Notes under the pieces: generated by a model | The model's database searches: none | Seen by the model: the letters and a program-made list of their open reading frames with translations, nothing else | Told to the model about the DNA's origin: nothing | Assembly (NCBI GenBank): GCA_965248765.1 | Contig: CBDFKF010000003.1 | Location: 186,001 to 250,000 of the forward strand | Direction of reading: 5' to 3' | DNA length: 64,000 nucleotides | From: CBDFKF01 sp965248765 | Lineage (GTDB): Bacteria > Pseudomonadota > Alphaproteobacteria > VGEJ01 | Shown: positions 28,208 to 37,050 of the stretch, in pieces | Position numbering within the stretch: position 1 is the first letter of the stretch | Layout: every line of letters starts with the position of its first letter | Translations under genes and position numbers: made by a program

Positions 28208-28996
28208 TTAGGACCGACCTCGACCTTTGCATTTTGCGCGGATCGCATCGGCGCCCGCCTGCATCGCCTGGCGAAATACCCAGACATCGCCGGAATAAGC
28301 GAGAATATCGAAGCCCTGCCGGTAGAGCGCGACGCCCGAGCGCACATCGAAGGCCGTGCGCGCCGCCGACTTGCCGTGCTTGGCCGCCGCGGCAATGACC
28401 CGCTGGTGGGCGCGCTTGAACTTCGGATGGTTGAACTGGCCGGGCACGCCGAGCGAGTAGGCTAAGTCGTTGGGGCCCGGCCACAAACAGTCGACCCCCT
28501 TGATAGCCGCCATCGCCTCGACGTTATCGACCGCCTCGGCGCTCTCGAGTAGCGCGAAGAAGGTGGTCCGCCGATTGGCGGTGCGCATCTTCTGCACCAC
28601 CGGGCCGGCGGCATAGCGGTCGTGCGCGACGCCGGAGCTGAGACCACGGCTGCCTTGCGGCGCGTATTTCATGCAGTCGAGGATGTGGCGGCAGTCATCC
28701 GCCGTGACCGGCGAGCAAAGGATCCCTTCGGCGCCGAGATCGAGCGCTCGCGCAATATGGTCGGCGCGCAGCGTCGGCACCCTGACGATCGCGGGCAGCT
28801 CGGCCGCCTGCATATAGCGCAACGTGCGCTTCAGGCTCTCGTAGCCGAAGCCGGAGTACTCCTGATCGATCATCGCGAACTCGAGGCCGGCGGCTTTCAA
28901 CAGTTGGCCGATGCCAGGCGTGTCGAACTCGACGAGGTTGGTGCCGATGTTGAGCTTGCGGCTTTGCGTCATCTCCTTAAGCGACATTTGCGTCAC
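28208..28996 (-). CDS. HpcH/HpaI-type aldolase, paralogue A
   Basis: A 262-aa class II aldolase of the HpcH/HpaI family, which reversibly joins pyruvate to an aldehyde, as in homoprotocatechuate breakdown. The metal ligand Glu is in LLESAEAVDN, the Asp in KGVDCLWPGPNDLA, and the basic residue region in IVRVPTLRADH. It is about two-thirds identical by eye to the next gene upstream (29060-29854) and is presumably its tandem duplicate. An internal ATG at 28987 is an alternative start. Substrate unknown. Confidence 0.88.
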   Translation of the reverse strand: MTQMSLKEMTQSRKLNIGTNLVEFDTPGIGQLLKAAGLEFAMIDQEYSGFGYESLKRTLRYMQAAELPAIVRVPTLRADHIARALDLGAEGILCSPVTADDCRHILDCMKYAPQGSRGLSSGVAHDRYAAGPVVQKMRTANRRTTFFALLESAEAVDNVEAMAAIKGVDCLWPGPNDLAYSLGVPGQFNHPKFKRAHQRVIAAAAKHGKSAARTAFDVRSGVALYRQGFDILAYSGDVWVFRQAMQAGADAIRAKCKGRGRS

Positions 28997-29059
28997 GGTG
29001 GGCCTCCTGGTCTGCGCGGTCTGCCGTGACGCATGATGGCACTTTCCGGCAACGCCGCC

Positions 29060-29854
29060 TCAGGCGGCGCGCCGGCGCGGGCCGCGGCATTTCTCGCGCA
29101 CACCAGCGATGCCGGCACGCATCGCCTTTTGCAAAAGCCAGGCATCACCGGAGTAGACCAGCGTGTCGTAACCCTGTTGGTAGAGCTGGCCGGCGGCGCG
29201 GGCATCCGAAGCCACACGGGCGAGCGACTTGCCGTGCTTGAGGCCGGCCGCGATCACGTGTTTCTCGGCTCGCCGGTAGGTCGGGCTCTTGAACTCACCC
29301 GGAACGCCGAGCGAATAGGCGAGGTCGTTGGGGCCGGGCCACAGACAGTCGACGCCCTTGGTAGCGGCGATCGCGTCGATGTTGTCGATTGCCTCGGCGG
29401 TCTCGATCAGGGCGTAGAACGGGATATTGCGGTTGGCGGTACGCATCTTCTGCACCGCCGGGGCCGGCGCGTAGCGGTCCAACGCCACGCCGACAGCGAG
29501 GTTGCGGCTGCCCTGCGGGGCGTACTTCATGGCATCGACGACGGCGTGACAGTCCTCGGCCGTGCTGGGCGAGGCCATGATGCCATCGGCGCCAACATCC
29601 AGCGCGCGGTTGATGTGATCGAAGCGGCTCGTCGGGACCCGCACGATCGACGGCAGGTCGGCGGCCTGCAGGTAGCACACGAGCCGCTTGAGGCTGGCGT
29701 AGCTGAAGCCCGAGTACTCCATGTCGATCAGCACGAACTCCGCACCGGCGGCCTTGGCGATATGGCCGATCCCCGGGGTGTCGAACTCGACCACCACCGT
29801 GCCGATGTTCATCTTGCGACTCTGCGTCATCTCCTTGAGCGTCATCTCCGCCAT
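29060..29854 (-). CDS. HpcH/HpaI-type aldolase, paralogue B
   Basis: A 264-aa paralogue of the preceding aldolase with the same landmarks: IVRVPTSRFDH, LIETAEAIDN with the metal-ligand Glu, and KGVDCLWPGPNDLAYSLG. Both begin with the same LKEMTQSRK segment. The ATG at 29854 is preceded by gggagg eight bases upstream; a longer upstream frame is not supported by homology. The two genes are 63 bp apart on the same strand and probably form one transcript. They may act on different aldehydes or be redundant. The 209 bp upstream hold nothing I recognise. Confidence 0.88.
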   Translation of the reverse strand: MAEMTLKEMTQSRKMNIGTVVVEFDTPGIGHIAKAAGAEFVLIDMEYSGFSYASLKRLVCYLQAADLPSIVRVPTSRFDHINRALDVGADGIMASPSTAEDCHAVVDAMKYAPQGSRNLAVGVALDRYAPAPAVQKMRTANRNIPFYALIETAEAIDNIDAIAATKGVDCLWPGPNDLAYSLGVPGEFKSPTYRRAEKHVIAAGLKHGKSLARVASDARAAGQLYQQGYDTLVYSGDAWLLQKAMRAGIAGVREKCRGPRRRAA

Positions 29855-30063
29855 CGTCGACCTCCCATGATATGGCTGGTTTGTCCGGTGACCGGGCGGC
29901 CCCCGGGAGTGAGGCCGCGATCTTGGCCCACATTGCCTGATACCGCCAGATGGTGGTCGGCTAGGTGGTCTCGCCAGAGCGTGGTGATCTGGTGGGAGCG
30001 GTTCGGTGTCCTGATCTCGCCCGCGACGCTCCAGTACCGCTAGCGCCCGCGCCGGGCGGGTGG

Positions 30064-30945
30064 TCAACCTTCGTGGTTGGTGATCAGCCGCGTGCCGCGC
30101 TTGAACGTGAGATAGGCCCAGAACCATTCAAGCGCCACCGATATGCGGTTGCGCATCCCGACCAGGAAGTAGACGTGGATGAAGCCCCAGAACCACCAGG
30201 CCAGCACCCCGCTTAAGGTGAACGGTCCGAACGACGCGACGGCCGCCTTGCGCCCGATGGTGGCAAGACTGCCAAGGCGTTGGTAACGGAACGGGCCCGG
30301 CGCGCGTCGTCCGAGGATGCGCGCGCGGATGAGCGCGGCGACGTACTGGCCGCCCTGTTTGGCGGCGGGCGCGAGGCCGGGTACCGCGGCACCTTTCCAC
30401 GCCGTCGAGAGGGCGGTGTCGCCGATCGCGAGCCCGACCACGACCCGGCCGGCCCTGTCGTGCTCTGCGCCGCCCCATTTCGCTGCTGGCGAAGCGATCA
30501 CGCCGGCGGCCCAGAACACCGTTCGCGCCTCGATGCGCTTGTCGCCGATCAGCACCCCGCGCTCGTCTATCTCACCGACGCGGCTGTTGAGCATTACCTC
30601 GACACCGAGGTCCTCGAGCGCGCGCTGGGAGATCTCCGACAGGCGTTCGGGGAACGCGGGCAGAACACGCGGTCCCGATTGCACCAACATGACGCGGGCA
30701 TCGGCTGGATTGATGTGGCGGAACTCGCGCTCCATGCCATGGCGAGCCAGCTCGGCAATCGCGCCGGCCAGCTCGACGCCGGTCGGCCCGGCACCGACGA
30801 TGACGAAATTCAAGAGCGCTCGCTGCACCTCGGGATCGTCGCTGGTTTCGGCTTCCTCGAAGGCGACCAGCAGCCGCCGGCGGGCTCCGCCCGGCCCTTG
30901 CGCTGCTGCCCCGTCGGGTGGGGCAGCCGTTGCGGCCGCGCTCAT
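30064..30945 (-). pseudogene. ndh: Remnant of type II NADH dehydrogenase
   Basis: The product keeps the NAD-binding half of NDH-2 (FVIVGAGPTGVELAGAIAEL, then FWAAGV and the C-terminal membrane-associating part ending TRLITNHEG), but the first ~110-120 residues, which include the FAD-binding GxGxxG, are missing. Homology begins at ARRRLLVAFEEAE; the residues before it (MSAAATAAPPDG...) are not family sequence. A second lesion lies near 30440, where the segment between VVVG and AIGDTA, normally about twelve residues with a PGH motif, is absent. It cannot fold a normal FAD site and should be inactive. It sits 22 bp after the bufferin-like gene on the same strand. Confidence 0.85.
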
Positions 30946-30967
30946 CCCGTGGCGCTCTTCGGCTGGT

Positions 30968-31267
30968 TTAGCCGATATTGTCGTTGACGCCCTCGAAGGG
31001 CTTGTCCGAACCCTTGTCGGCCAGGCACAGCTCGACCGGGTCCTTGAGCACCCATTCGCCGCCGTCGTAGTTGACCGTTGCCTGCCCGGCACAGGAATGG
31101 GTGCCGGCGATGTTCGCGCAATCGTTCTCGCCGGCCTTGGCAACGCCATAGCATTTGACCTTCGTTGCGGCGTAGCCCTCGGTGACCGAGGTCAGTGATG
31201 CCCCTGCCGAAATCGCCGCCGCCAAGGCGGTGGCGACGGCAAGCGATGTCGCTGTGCGATCCGCTAT
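30968..31267 (-). CDS. bufA: DUF2282 bufferin-like copper-binding peptide precursor, orphan
   Basis: A 99-aa exported peptide with the DUF2282 core KCYGVAKAGENDC, HSCAGQA and a late cysteine: C39, C50, C59 and C81. A signal peptide covers residues 1-33 (hydrophobic SLAVATALAAAISAGAS). DUF2282 members with four cysteines were recently recognised as bufferins, RiPP precursors modified by BufB/BufC and thought to bind copper. No bufB or bufC gene is in the window. The frame opens with ATA at 31267 behind a ggag-type site, where ATG is expected; the first in-frame conventional codon (TTG at 31225) would cut the signal peptide. Either ATA is used, or the start codon has mutated. It is divergent from the cytochrome P460 gene. 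Confidence 0.75.
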   Translation of the reverse strand: MADRTATSLAVATALAAAISAGASLTSVTEGYAATKVKCYGVAKAGENDCANIAGTHSCAGQATVNYDGGEWVLKDPVELCLADKGSDKPFEGVNDNIG

Positions 31268-31573
31268 TCTCGCTCCCTCTCACCTACCCCGCACGGGCGC
31301 AGCGCGGGTGTCTCCACAGCGCCTAAAATGGGAGCCGGCGCGGAATGGGCGGAGATGTGGAAGATCGGGTTGGCGGGCGCGGCGGCGCTTCTTTCGGCGG
31401 CGATCGCGGTGGCGAGCGCCGAGGAGGCGGACTTCACGATGGAGGGCGAGCTGGTGCGCCCCGATGGCTGGCGCGAGTGGATCTTCGTCGGAGCACCCCT
31501 GACGCCCAATGCGCTCAACGATGGCGAAGCGGCATTTCCTGAGTTCCACAACGTCTACATCGATCCCGAGAGC

Positions 31574-32947
31574 TGTCGAGAACAAACTGAATTGACCGCT
31601 TCAGTTGTGGTTGTTGGGCCAGTGGATAAGGGGTCGGGCGCGGAGCGGCCGTCCCCTTATCCACTGGCCGGTCGCGTCGAAGCGGATCACGCGGCCTGTC
31701 TGTGGCTTGTGTTGATGGGCGATCCGTCGGCCTGGTATCGGGCCAGGCAGCGCGGCCCATGGAAGACGGCGAGGGTGCGGTCGGGGTATTCGTGGACCCG
31801 GACCCTTGCCTTGACGTAGTGGCGGCGATGGCGGTCGGGCGGGATCGCCAGCACCAGGCGTTTGTAGCGCACGGTGTTGTCGTTGGAGACGGTGCGCTCC
31901 TGCTGCACGCAGAGGATGTCGTCGAGGGTACCGGCGAAGGGCACGAAGGCGGTGCCCTCGGCTTCCGGCGGCACCGCGAAGCGGGCGTTGTGGCCTGGCA
32001 GGTAGAGCTCCTTGAGGAAGCGGTTGGCCTGGGCCATGTCGGTGATGCCGGCGAGCCTGAGCTCCTGGGGCAGGCGCTTCTGCAGGGTGGCGAACATGCG
32101 TTCCGAGCGCCCCCTTGCCTCGGGCGAGTAGGCCGGGATCAGCTCGATGCCGAGCTGGGCCAGGGCGCGGCCGAACTGGGTCGGATTGTCCTTGTCGACC
32201 GTGCCGCCGGCCTCAGGGGTGTGCCAGTAGTGGCCGGCGCGGTCGGCATAGAGCGAGCAGAACAGCCCCTTGGCCCGGATCGCCTCGGACACCCCCTGAA
32301 AGCTCGACATCGTGCCCTCTTCGGCGACGAAGAAGGCCGAGTAGATCTCACTGGTGGTGTCGTCCATGGTGACGATCAGGTCCCACCACTGATCGGGGAC
32401 CCACGCGTGGCTTGAGCCGTCTTGATGCAGCATCATGCCGGGCAGCGCGCGGCGCGGCCGCTTGCGCCGGTGCGCCCCGCGCCTGGGCGCCGCCCGTCTT
32501 CGCCCATGGGCCTGCAAGCTCAGCCGCACCCAGTTGTAGCTGCGCTTGAAGGCATAGTCCGCGACCAGCTTCTCGTGGAAGTGCTTGGCGGTGAAGTCCC
32601 AGTAGCGGGTGTCGAACAGCGCCAACAGCGCCGTCACCTCGTCGACCGCCGCGCGCCGCGCCGAGACCCGGCCCAGACGGCGATCGTAGAGCCCTTCCGC
32701 GCCGTCCGCCTCATAGCGGTCGCGCCAGCGCCGGAAGGTGCGCTCTGAAACGCCGAGAACCTCCGCCGCCTCGGCTTGGCTCAAGCAACCCCGATGGGTG
32801 CGGCCGTAAACCTCCTCGAACTTCATCAATCTCAGTCCCTGCAACTGCTCTGTCCGGCGCATCCAAACCCTCCATAGCCTGGAGAGCTTCTAAATCCGGA
32901 CAGATCGTCTGGTACATAAACCGGACATATCGTGTGTTAGTGACACA
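31574..32947 (-). mobile_element. IS1202-type insertion sequence, copy 3 (1374 bp), complete
   Basis: Same length and ends as copy 2, again with the transposase on the minus strand. The target duplication is tcgatcccgagagc at 31560-31573 and 32948-32961, extendable to 19 identical bases (31557-31575 and 32945-32963). It lies inside the cytochrome P460 gene. It has the 25-bp-shorter distal end of copy 2 rather than the longer one of copy 1. Two loop bases of the internal hairpin differ from the other copies. Confidence 0.96.
31687..32862 (-). CDS. IS1202-type DDE transposase, copy 3
   Basis: A complete 391-aa transposase with the same translated sequence as copy 2: N-terminal helix-turn-helix LGVSERTFRRWRDRY and the DDE core (HQDGSS, LYADRAG, RGRSERMF). 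The intact frame plus a fresh-looking insertion in the P460 gene suggest activity in the recent past. Confidence 0.95.
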   Translation of the reverse strand: MRRTEQLQGLRLMKFEEVYGRTHRGCLSQAEAAEVLGVSERTFRRWRDRYEADGAEGLYDRRLGRVSARRAAVDEVTALLALFDTRYWDFTAKHFHEKLVADYAFKRSYNWVRLSLQAHGRRRAAPRRGAHRRKRPRRALPGMMLHQDGSSHAWVPDQWWDLIVTMDDTTSEIYSAFFVAEEGTMSSFQGVSEAIRAKGLFCSLYADRAGHYWHTPEAGGTVDKDNPTQFGRALAQLGIELIPAYSPEARGRSERMFATLQKRLPQELRLAGITDMAQANRFLKELYLPGHNARFAVPPEAEGTAFVPFAGTLDDILCVQQERTVSNDNTVRYKRLVLAIPPDRHRRHYVKARVRVHEYPDRTLAVFHGPRCLARYQADGSPINTSHRQAA

Positions 32948-33493
32948 TCGATCCCGAGAGCTGGGGGCATTGGAAACAGACGGGTACCTTCCGCGAGGGA
33001 ACGATGCTGGCGAAGGAGCTCGTGCTCGTCGGCGCGACCGAGGAGGTGAGCGGGAAAGCCTATTTCCAGGGCGAATTCCGAGGCCTCGAAGTGGCGCTCA
33101 AGAGCCGCGAGCGCTTCCCCGATGAACCCGGCAACTGGGCCTACTTCAGCTTCCGCCAAAAGCCTGAGCCCTACGCCATGGTGGCGACCGCCTCGCCAAC
33201 CGAATCGTGCAACGCGTGCCATGAGGCCGCAGCCGCTGACGACTTCGTCTTCACCCAGCACTATCCAGTCTTGCGCGCGGCCAAGCCGCGTTAACGGGCC
33301 GGCGACGGTCTCGTGGTTCGGGACGGCGCTTCGCGCCTCCTCAACCATGAGGTTGGAAAAAGACACCTCGTCCCAAAGGCGGCCCGCAGGGTCGCGCCTC
33401 GAAGGACCGGCGCGAGAACCCCTCCAGTGCTAGGCACCATGCGGCGGGCGGTGCTACCGTCGCCGTCTGTATACGGGCGAGGGGAGGCGAGCC

Positions 33494-34447
33494 ATGGCCC
33501 AAACCAATGCTGAACCGAACGGCTTCATCGCGGCGGCCGATGCCGCTGAGATAGCGACGGCGAAGGAGGGCGTCTCCTTCATCGAGGGCAAGTTCGGCTC
33601 GATCGCTGATGCCAAGATCTCGATCCTCGATTGGGGCTTTCTGCGAAACGACACGTGCTACGACACGGTGACGACGTGGAAGGGTGCCTTCTTCCGCCTG
33701 GATGACCATCTCGATCGGTTCGTGAACTCGGCGGCCGGCCTGCGCATGGCCTGCCCGTTTTCGCGCGACGAGGTGCGCGAGATCCTGATCGCGGTGGTCC
33801 GCCGCTCCGGCATCCGCGATGCCTACGTGCAGGCGATTCTTACGCGCGGCCGCCCGCCGCTCGGAAGCCGCGATCCCCGCCTCGCCGAGCCCTGCTTCCA
33901 CGCCTACGCGATCCCCTACGTGTGGATCGCGACACCGGAGGTACGGGCGCGCGGCCTCAACATGGTGATCAGCGACATACCTCGCATACCGCCCGAATCG
34001 GTCAACCCGACCTACAAGAACTTCTCGTGGCTCGACATGGAGCGGGCGCTGATGGAGGCCTATGACAAGGGTGGCGAAACCGTGGTCCTCGTCGATTTCG
34101 ACGGCAATATCACCGAGGGTCCCGGCTTCAACGTCTTTTTCGTAAACGGCGGTGTGGTGACCACGCCGGACCGTGGCATTCTCGAGGGCATCACCCGGCG
34201 CACCGTCTTCGAGCTATGTGCCGAGACCAACGTCGAGTGCCGGCAAGGCAAAGTGCCCGTGGCCGATGCGCCGAGGGCTGACGAGATCTTCATCTCGAGC
34301 TCGGCCGGCGGCGTAATACCGGTCACCGTCGTTGACGGCGCGCCGATCGGCGATGGGGCGCCAGGGCCGCTCACCAAGCGGCTCACCGAGCTCTATTGGC
34401 AGAAGCGCGAAGCCGGCTGGTACGCGACGCCCGTCGATTACGACTAG
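33494..34447 (+). CDS. Class IV (fold type IV) PLP aminotransferase
   Basis: A 317-aa transaminase of the BCAT/D-amino acid/(R)-amine transaminase group. The PLP lysine is K175 in PTYKNFSW and E208 in GNITEGPGFNVF is the pyridine-nitrogen Glu; GAFFRLDDHLDR is the typical N-terminal segment. The overall layout, with PPESVNPTYKN and a C-terminal DYD, looks like (R)-selective amine transaminases, but this is judgement by eye and the enzyme could act on branched-chain or D-amino acids. The ATG at 33494 follows ggggagg. It stands alone, convergent with the peptidase 10 bp away. The 199 bp upstream contain nothing recognised. Confidence 0.87.
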   Translation: MAQTNAEPNGFIAAADAAEIATAKEGVSFIEGKFGSIADAKISILDWGFLRNDTCYDTVTTWKGAFFRLDDHLDRFVNSAAGLRMACPFSRDEVREILIAVVRRSGIRDAYVQAILTRGRPPLGSRDPRLAEPCFHAYAIPYVWIATPEVRARGLNMVISDIPRIPPESVNPTYKNFSWLDMERALMEAYDKGGETVVLVDFDGNITEGPGFNVFFVNGGVVTTPDRGILEGITRRTVFELCAETNVECRQGKVPVADAPRADEIFISSSAGGVIPVTVVDGAPIGDGAPGPLTKRLTELYWQKREAGWYATPVDYD

Positions 34448-34457
34448 GCGAGTCGCC

Positions 34458-35420
34458 TCAAGGCCGGAAACGGTCGGTCGCGCCCACGAGCTCGTGGATG
34501 ATACCGGGCTCGGTAGCGGCATGGCCGGCATCCGAGACAATGTGGAAATCGGCCTCGGGCCAGGCCTTGTGCAGGTCCCAGGCGGACATCATCGGCGTGC
34601 AGACATCGTAGCGACCCTGAATGATGATAGCCGGGACGTGGCGAATGCGGCCGATGTCGCGCAGCAGCTGGCCGTCCTCCTCAAAGAAGCCGCGGTTGGT
34701 AAAGTAATGGCACTCGATGCGGGCGAAGGCGATGGCAAACACATCGCCCTCGAAGCGGGCGACCCTATCGTCGTCCGGGAAAAGCGATAGCGTGCGTCCC
34801 TCCCAACCGCTCCAGGCAGTGGCCGCGGCTTGGCGCACCGCGGCATCATCGCTGGTGAGCCTCTTGTAGTACGCCGCGATCATGTCGCCGCGTTCCGCTT
34901 CCGGGATCGCCGCGAGATAACGCTCCCACGCGTCGGGGAAGATCGCGCTCGCGCCCTCCTGGTAGAACCACAACAGCTCCTTTCGCCGCAACATGAAGAT
35001 GCCGCGTAGGACCAGTTCTGTGATGCGGTCGGGATGGCTCTCGGCGTAGGCCAGTGCCAGCGCGCTGCCCCAGGAGCCGCCGAAGACCTGCCAGCGCTGG
35101 ATGCCGAGCTCTGTGCGCAGCGCTTCGATATCGTCGACGAGGTGCCAGGTCGTGTTGTCTTCAAGCGAGGCATGGGGCGTGCTCTTTCCGCAGCCGCGCT
35201 GGTCGAACAGGATGATGCGATAGGCGGCGGGGTCGAAGGCGCGCCGGTTGTCGGGCTGGAAGCCGCCGCCGGGGCCGCCATGGACGAATGCGACGGGCTT
35301 GCCGTCCGGATTGCCGCACTCCTCGAAGTAGATCTGATGATCGCTTCCGACCGCGAGATGACCGCTGTTGTAGGGCTCGATCTCGGGATAGAGCGTGCGG
35401 CGATGCTCGGGATTGGTCAT
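34458..35420 (-). CDS. pip: Prolyl aminopeptidase (proline iminopeptidase)
   Basis: A 320-aa alpha/beta hydrolase that removes N-terminal proline from peptides. The nucleophile is in GGSWGS, preceded by HGGPGGGFQPDNRRAFDP, a family 1 proline iminopeptidase segment; the Asp is in GRYDVCTP and the His in DAGHAATEPG. No signal peptide, so it is cytoplasmic. Length matches the family (about 315 aa). Divergent from the formamidase gene with a 138-bp gap. Confidence 0.95.
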   Translation of the reverse strand: MTNPEHRRTLYPEIEPYNSGHLAVGSDHQIYFEECGNPDGKPVAFVHGGPGGGFQPDNRRAFDPAAYRIILFDQRGCGKSTPHASLEDNTTWHLVDDIEALRTELGIQRWQVFGGSWGSALALAYAESHPDRITELVLRGIFMLRRKELLWFYQEGASAIFPDAWERYLAAIPEAERGDMIAAYYKRLTSDDAAVRQAAATAWSGWEGRTLSLFPDDDRVARFEGDVFAIAFARIECHYFTNRGFFEEDGQLLRDIGRIRHVPAIIIQGRYDVCTPMMSAWDLHKAWPEADFHIVSDAGHAATEPGIIHELVGATDRFRP

Positions 35421-35558
35421 GGGGCAATTTCCTCGACTCGGCGTCGCGGTGCAGGATAGCGCGGCCCGGCATGCGGATCGATCCGGATGCGCGGGTCCGC
35501 TGCTTCAGATAGAGTCGCGGCCTGCGCCGATCGGGCCGATACAGCTCTGGGGGAAGCC

Positions 35559-36725
35559 ATGGCCAACACCACCGTCATTCGCAAAACCGGCGAATATTCC
35601 AAGGACGATCCCAACTGCTTTAACCGGCTGCACCATGCGCTGCGGCCGGTCGGTCATGCGCAGCCCGGCGATTACATCGTCTTCGAGACGCGCGATGCGC
35701 TCGACCACCAGTTCAACTTCGAGACCAAGCACGCCGACGTCGCCAACGCCGATCTAAGCCGCGTGCATCCGATGACCGGGCCGGTCTACGTCGAGGGCGT
35801 CGAGCGCGGCGATGCGCTGGCAGTGACGGTGGTCGATATCGCCCCAGACATCTACGGCTGGACCTGCATCGTCCCGGGCTTCGGCTTTCTACGCGATCAG
35901 TTCGAGGACTCCTTCATCGCCAACTGGCGCCTCGACCGATTGTATGCGCGCTCGGACCAGATCCCCGGTGTCCGCATACCGATGGCTGCATTCCCCGGCT
36001 CGATCGGCGTCGTGCCCGGGGAGCCCGAGGTCGAGGCTGCACTCAAGCGCGAGGCCGCGGTGGCCGAGGCTGGCGGCATGGCACTGCTGCCTGATCCCAC
36101 GAATGCGCTGCCGGCCGACCTGTTCGGGCCGGACGGACCGTATAAGGACAAAGCGCTGCGCACGGTGCCGCCGCGGGAGAACGGCGGCAATATGGACATC
36201 AAGGAGATGCAGATCGGTACCACCATCATCTTCCCCTGCTTCGTCGAGGGCGGGGGCTTGTGGACCGGCGATGTTCACTACGCCCAGGGTGACGGCGAGG
36301 TCTCGGGCACGGCGATCGAGATGGACGCGACGGTGACCGTCACCTGCGAGATCATCAAGGGCGGTGGCACGCACCTCAAGTACCCGAACTTCACGGGCGG
36401 CGCCCAGCTCAAGCAGACCGAGCCGACGAGCTTCTATGCGGCGACTGGCCTGCCGCTGAAGAAGGCGGGCGAGCTGCCGCCGCACCTCGCCTGGCTCGAT
36501 AGTCCCAAGCTCGCCGCGCTTGAGAACGTCGCCGAGGATCTGACTCTGGCGACCCGCGATGCCCTCCTCAACATCATTGACTACATGGTGCGTGAGCGCG
36601 GGCTGACCCGCGAGCAGGCCTATTGCGTGGCCGCGGCGGCGGTCGATCTGCGCATCGGCCAGATCGTCGATGTGCCGAACTTCATGGTCTCGGCCATTCT
36701 GCCACTCAACATCTTCGAGGAGTAA
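35559..36725 (+). CDS. fmdA: Formamidase/acetamidase (FmdA/AmdA family)
   Basis: A 388-aa cytoplasmic amidase that releases ammonia from formamide or acetamide. The family segments are present: GDYIVFETRDALDHQF near the N-terminus, GPVYVEGVERGDALAVTV, and GGNMDIKEMQIGTTIIFPCF with the conserved Asp/Lys, then DVHYAQGDGEVSGTAIE. The ATG at 35559 is preceded by ggggga seven bases upstream. It is followed after 8 bp by a Rieske ferredoxin gene in the same direction, an unusual partner suggesting that amide release and an oxygenase reaction belong to one pathway. Confidence 0.92.
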   Translation: MANTTVIRKTGEYSKDDPNCFNRLHHALRPVGHAQPGDYIVFETRDALDHQFNFETKHADVANADLSRVHPMTGPVYVEGVERGDALAVTVVDIAPDIYGWTCIVPGFGFLRDQFEDSFIANWRLDRLYARSDQIPGVRIPMAAFPGSIGVVPGEPEVEAALKREAAVAEAGGMALLPDPTNALPADLFGPDGPYKDKALRTVPPRENGGNMDIKEMQIGTTIIFPCFVEGGGLWTGDVHYAQGDGEVSGTAIEMDATVTVTCEIIKGGGTHLKYPNFTGGAQLKQTEPTSFYAATGLPLKKAGELPPHLAWLDSPKLAALENVAEDLTLATRDALLNIIDYMVRERGLTREQAYCVAAAAVDLRIGQIVDVPNFMVSAILPLNIFEE

Positions 36726-36733
36726 GCGGGGCG

Positions 36734-37045
36734 ATGCGTCAGTACCTGTGCAAGACCGACGAGGTGCCCGTCAACGGTGCGTTGAAGGTGGAGATCGACG
36801 ATCGGCCGCCGATCGCGGTGTTCAACCTCGACGGCACCTTTTATGTCACGGACGATACCTGTACCCACGAGGAGGCATCGCTCTCGGAGGGCGAGATCGA
36901 GGACGGCATCATCGAATGTCCGTTCCACGCCGGCTGCTTTGCGATCGCGACCGGCGAGGCAGTCGAGCCGCCGGCCACCGCGCCACTCCAGACCTACCCG
37001 GTCACGGTCGAGGACGACTCGGTCTTCATCGACCTCGAGGACTGA
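36734..37045 (+). CDS. Rieske-type [2Fe-2S] ferredoxin
   Basis: A 103-aa electron carrier for a Rieske oxygenase. Cluster ligands are C43 and H45 (CTHEEASLSEG) and C62 and H65 (CPFHAGCF), the bacterial dioxygenase-ferredoxin spacing. The overall length matches BphF/NdoA-like ferredoxins. It is in an operon with the formamidase, 8 bp apart, and faces the oxygenase operon end to end. No matching reductase gene is in the window. Confidence 0.93.
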   Translation: MRQYLCKTDEVPVNGALKVEIDDRPPIAVFNLDGTFYVTDDTCTHEEASLSEGEIEDGIIECPFHAGCFAIATGEAVEPPATAPLQTYPVTVEDDSVFIDLED

Positions 37046-37050
37046 GCCAG

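Larger units (their letters stand above)
31328..33294 (+). pseudogene. Cytochrome P460 family gene interrupted by IS copy 3
   Basis: Removing the IS (31574-32947) and one copy of the target repeat restores a continuous 192-aa frame. The 5' part (31328-31573) has a signal peptide and FTMEGELVRPDGWREWIFVG; the 3' part (32962-33294) continues WGHWKQTGTFREGTM and ends with the c-type haem motif CNACH at residues 165-169. P460 proteins are periplasmic haem enzymes that oxidise hydroxylamine or bind NO. No other lesion is seen, so the insertion looks recent. The gene is divergent from the bufferin-like gene 60 bp away. Confidence 0.9.

Noticed and set aside
29855..30063. Possible gene in the 209-bp gap between the aldolase and ndh
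   Set aside because: A plus frame ending TAG near 30043 reads a Trp/Arg-rich sequence with no homology and no ribosome site.
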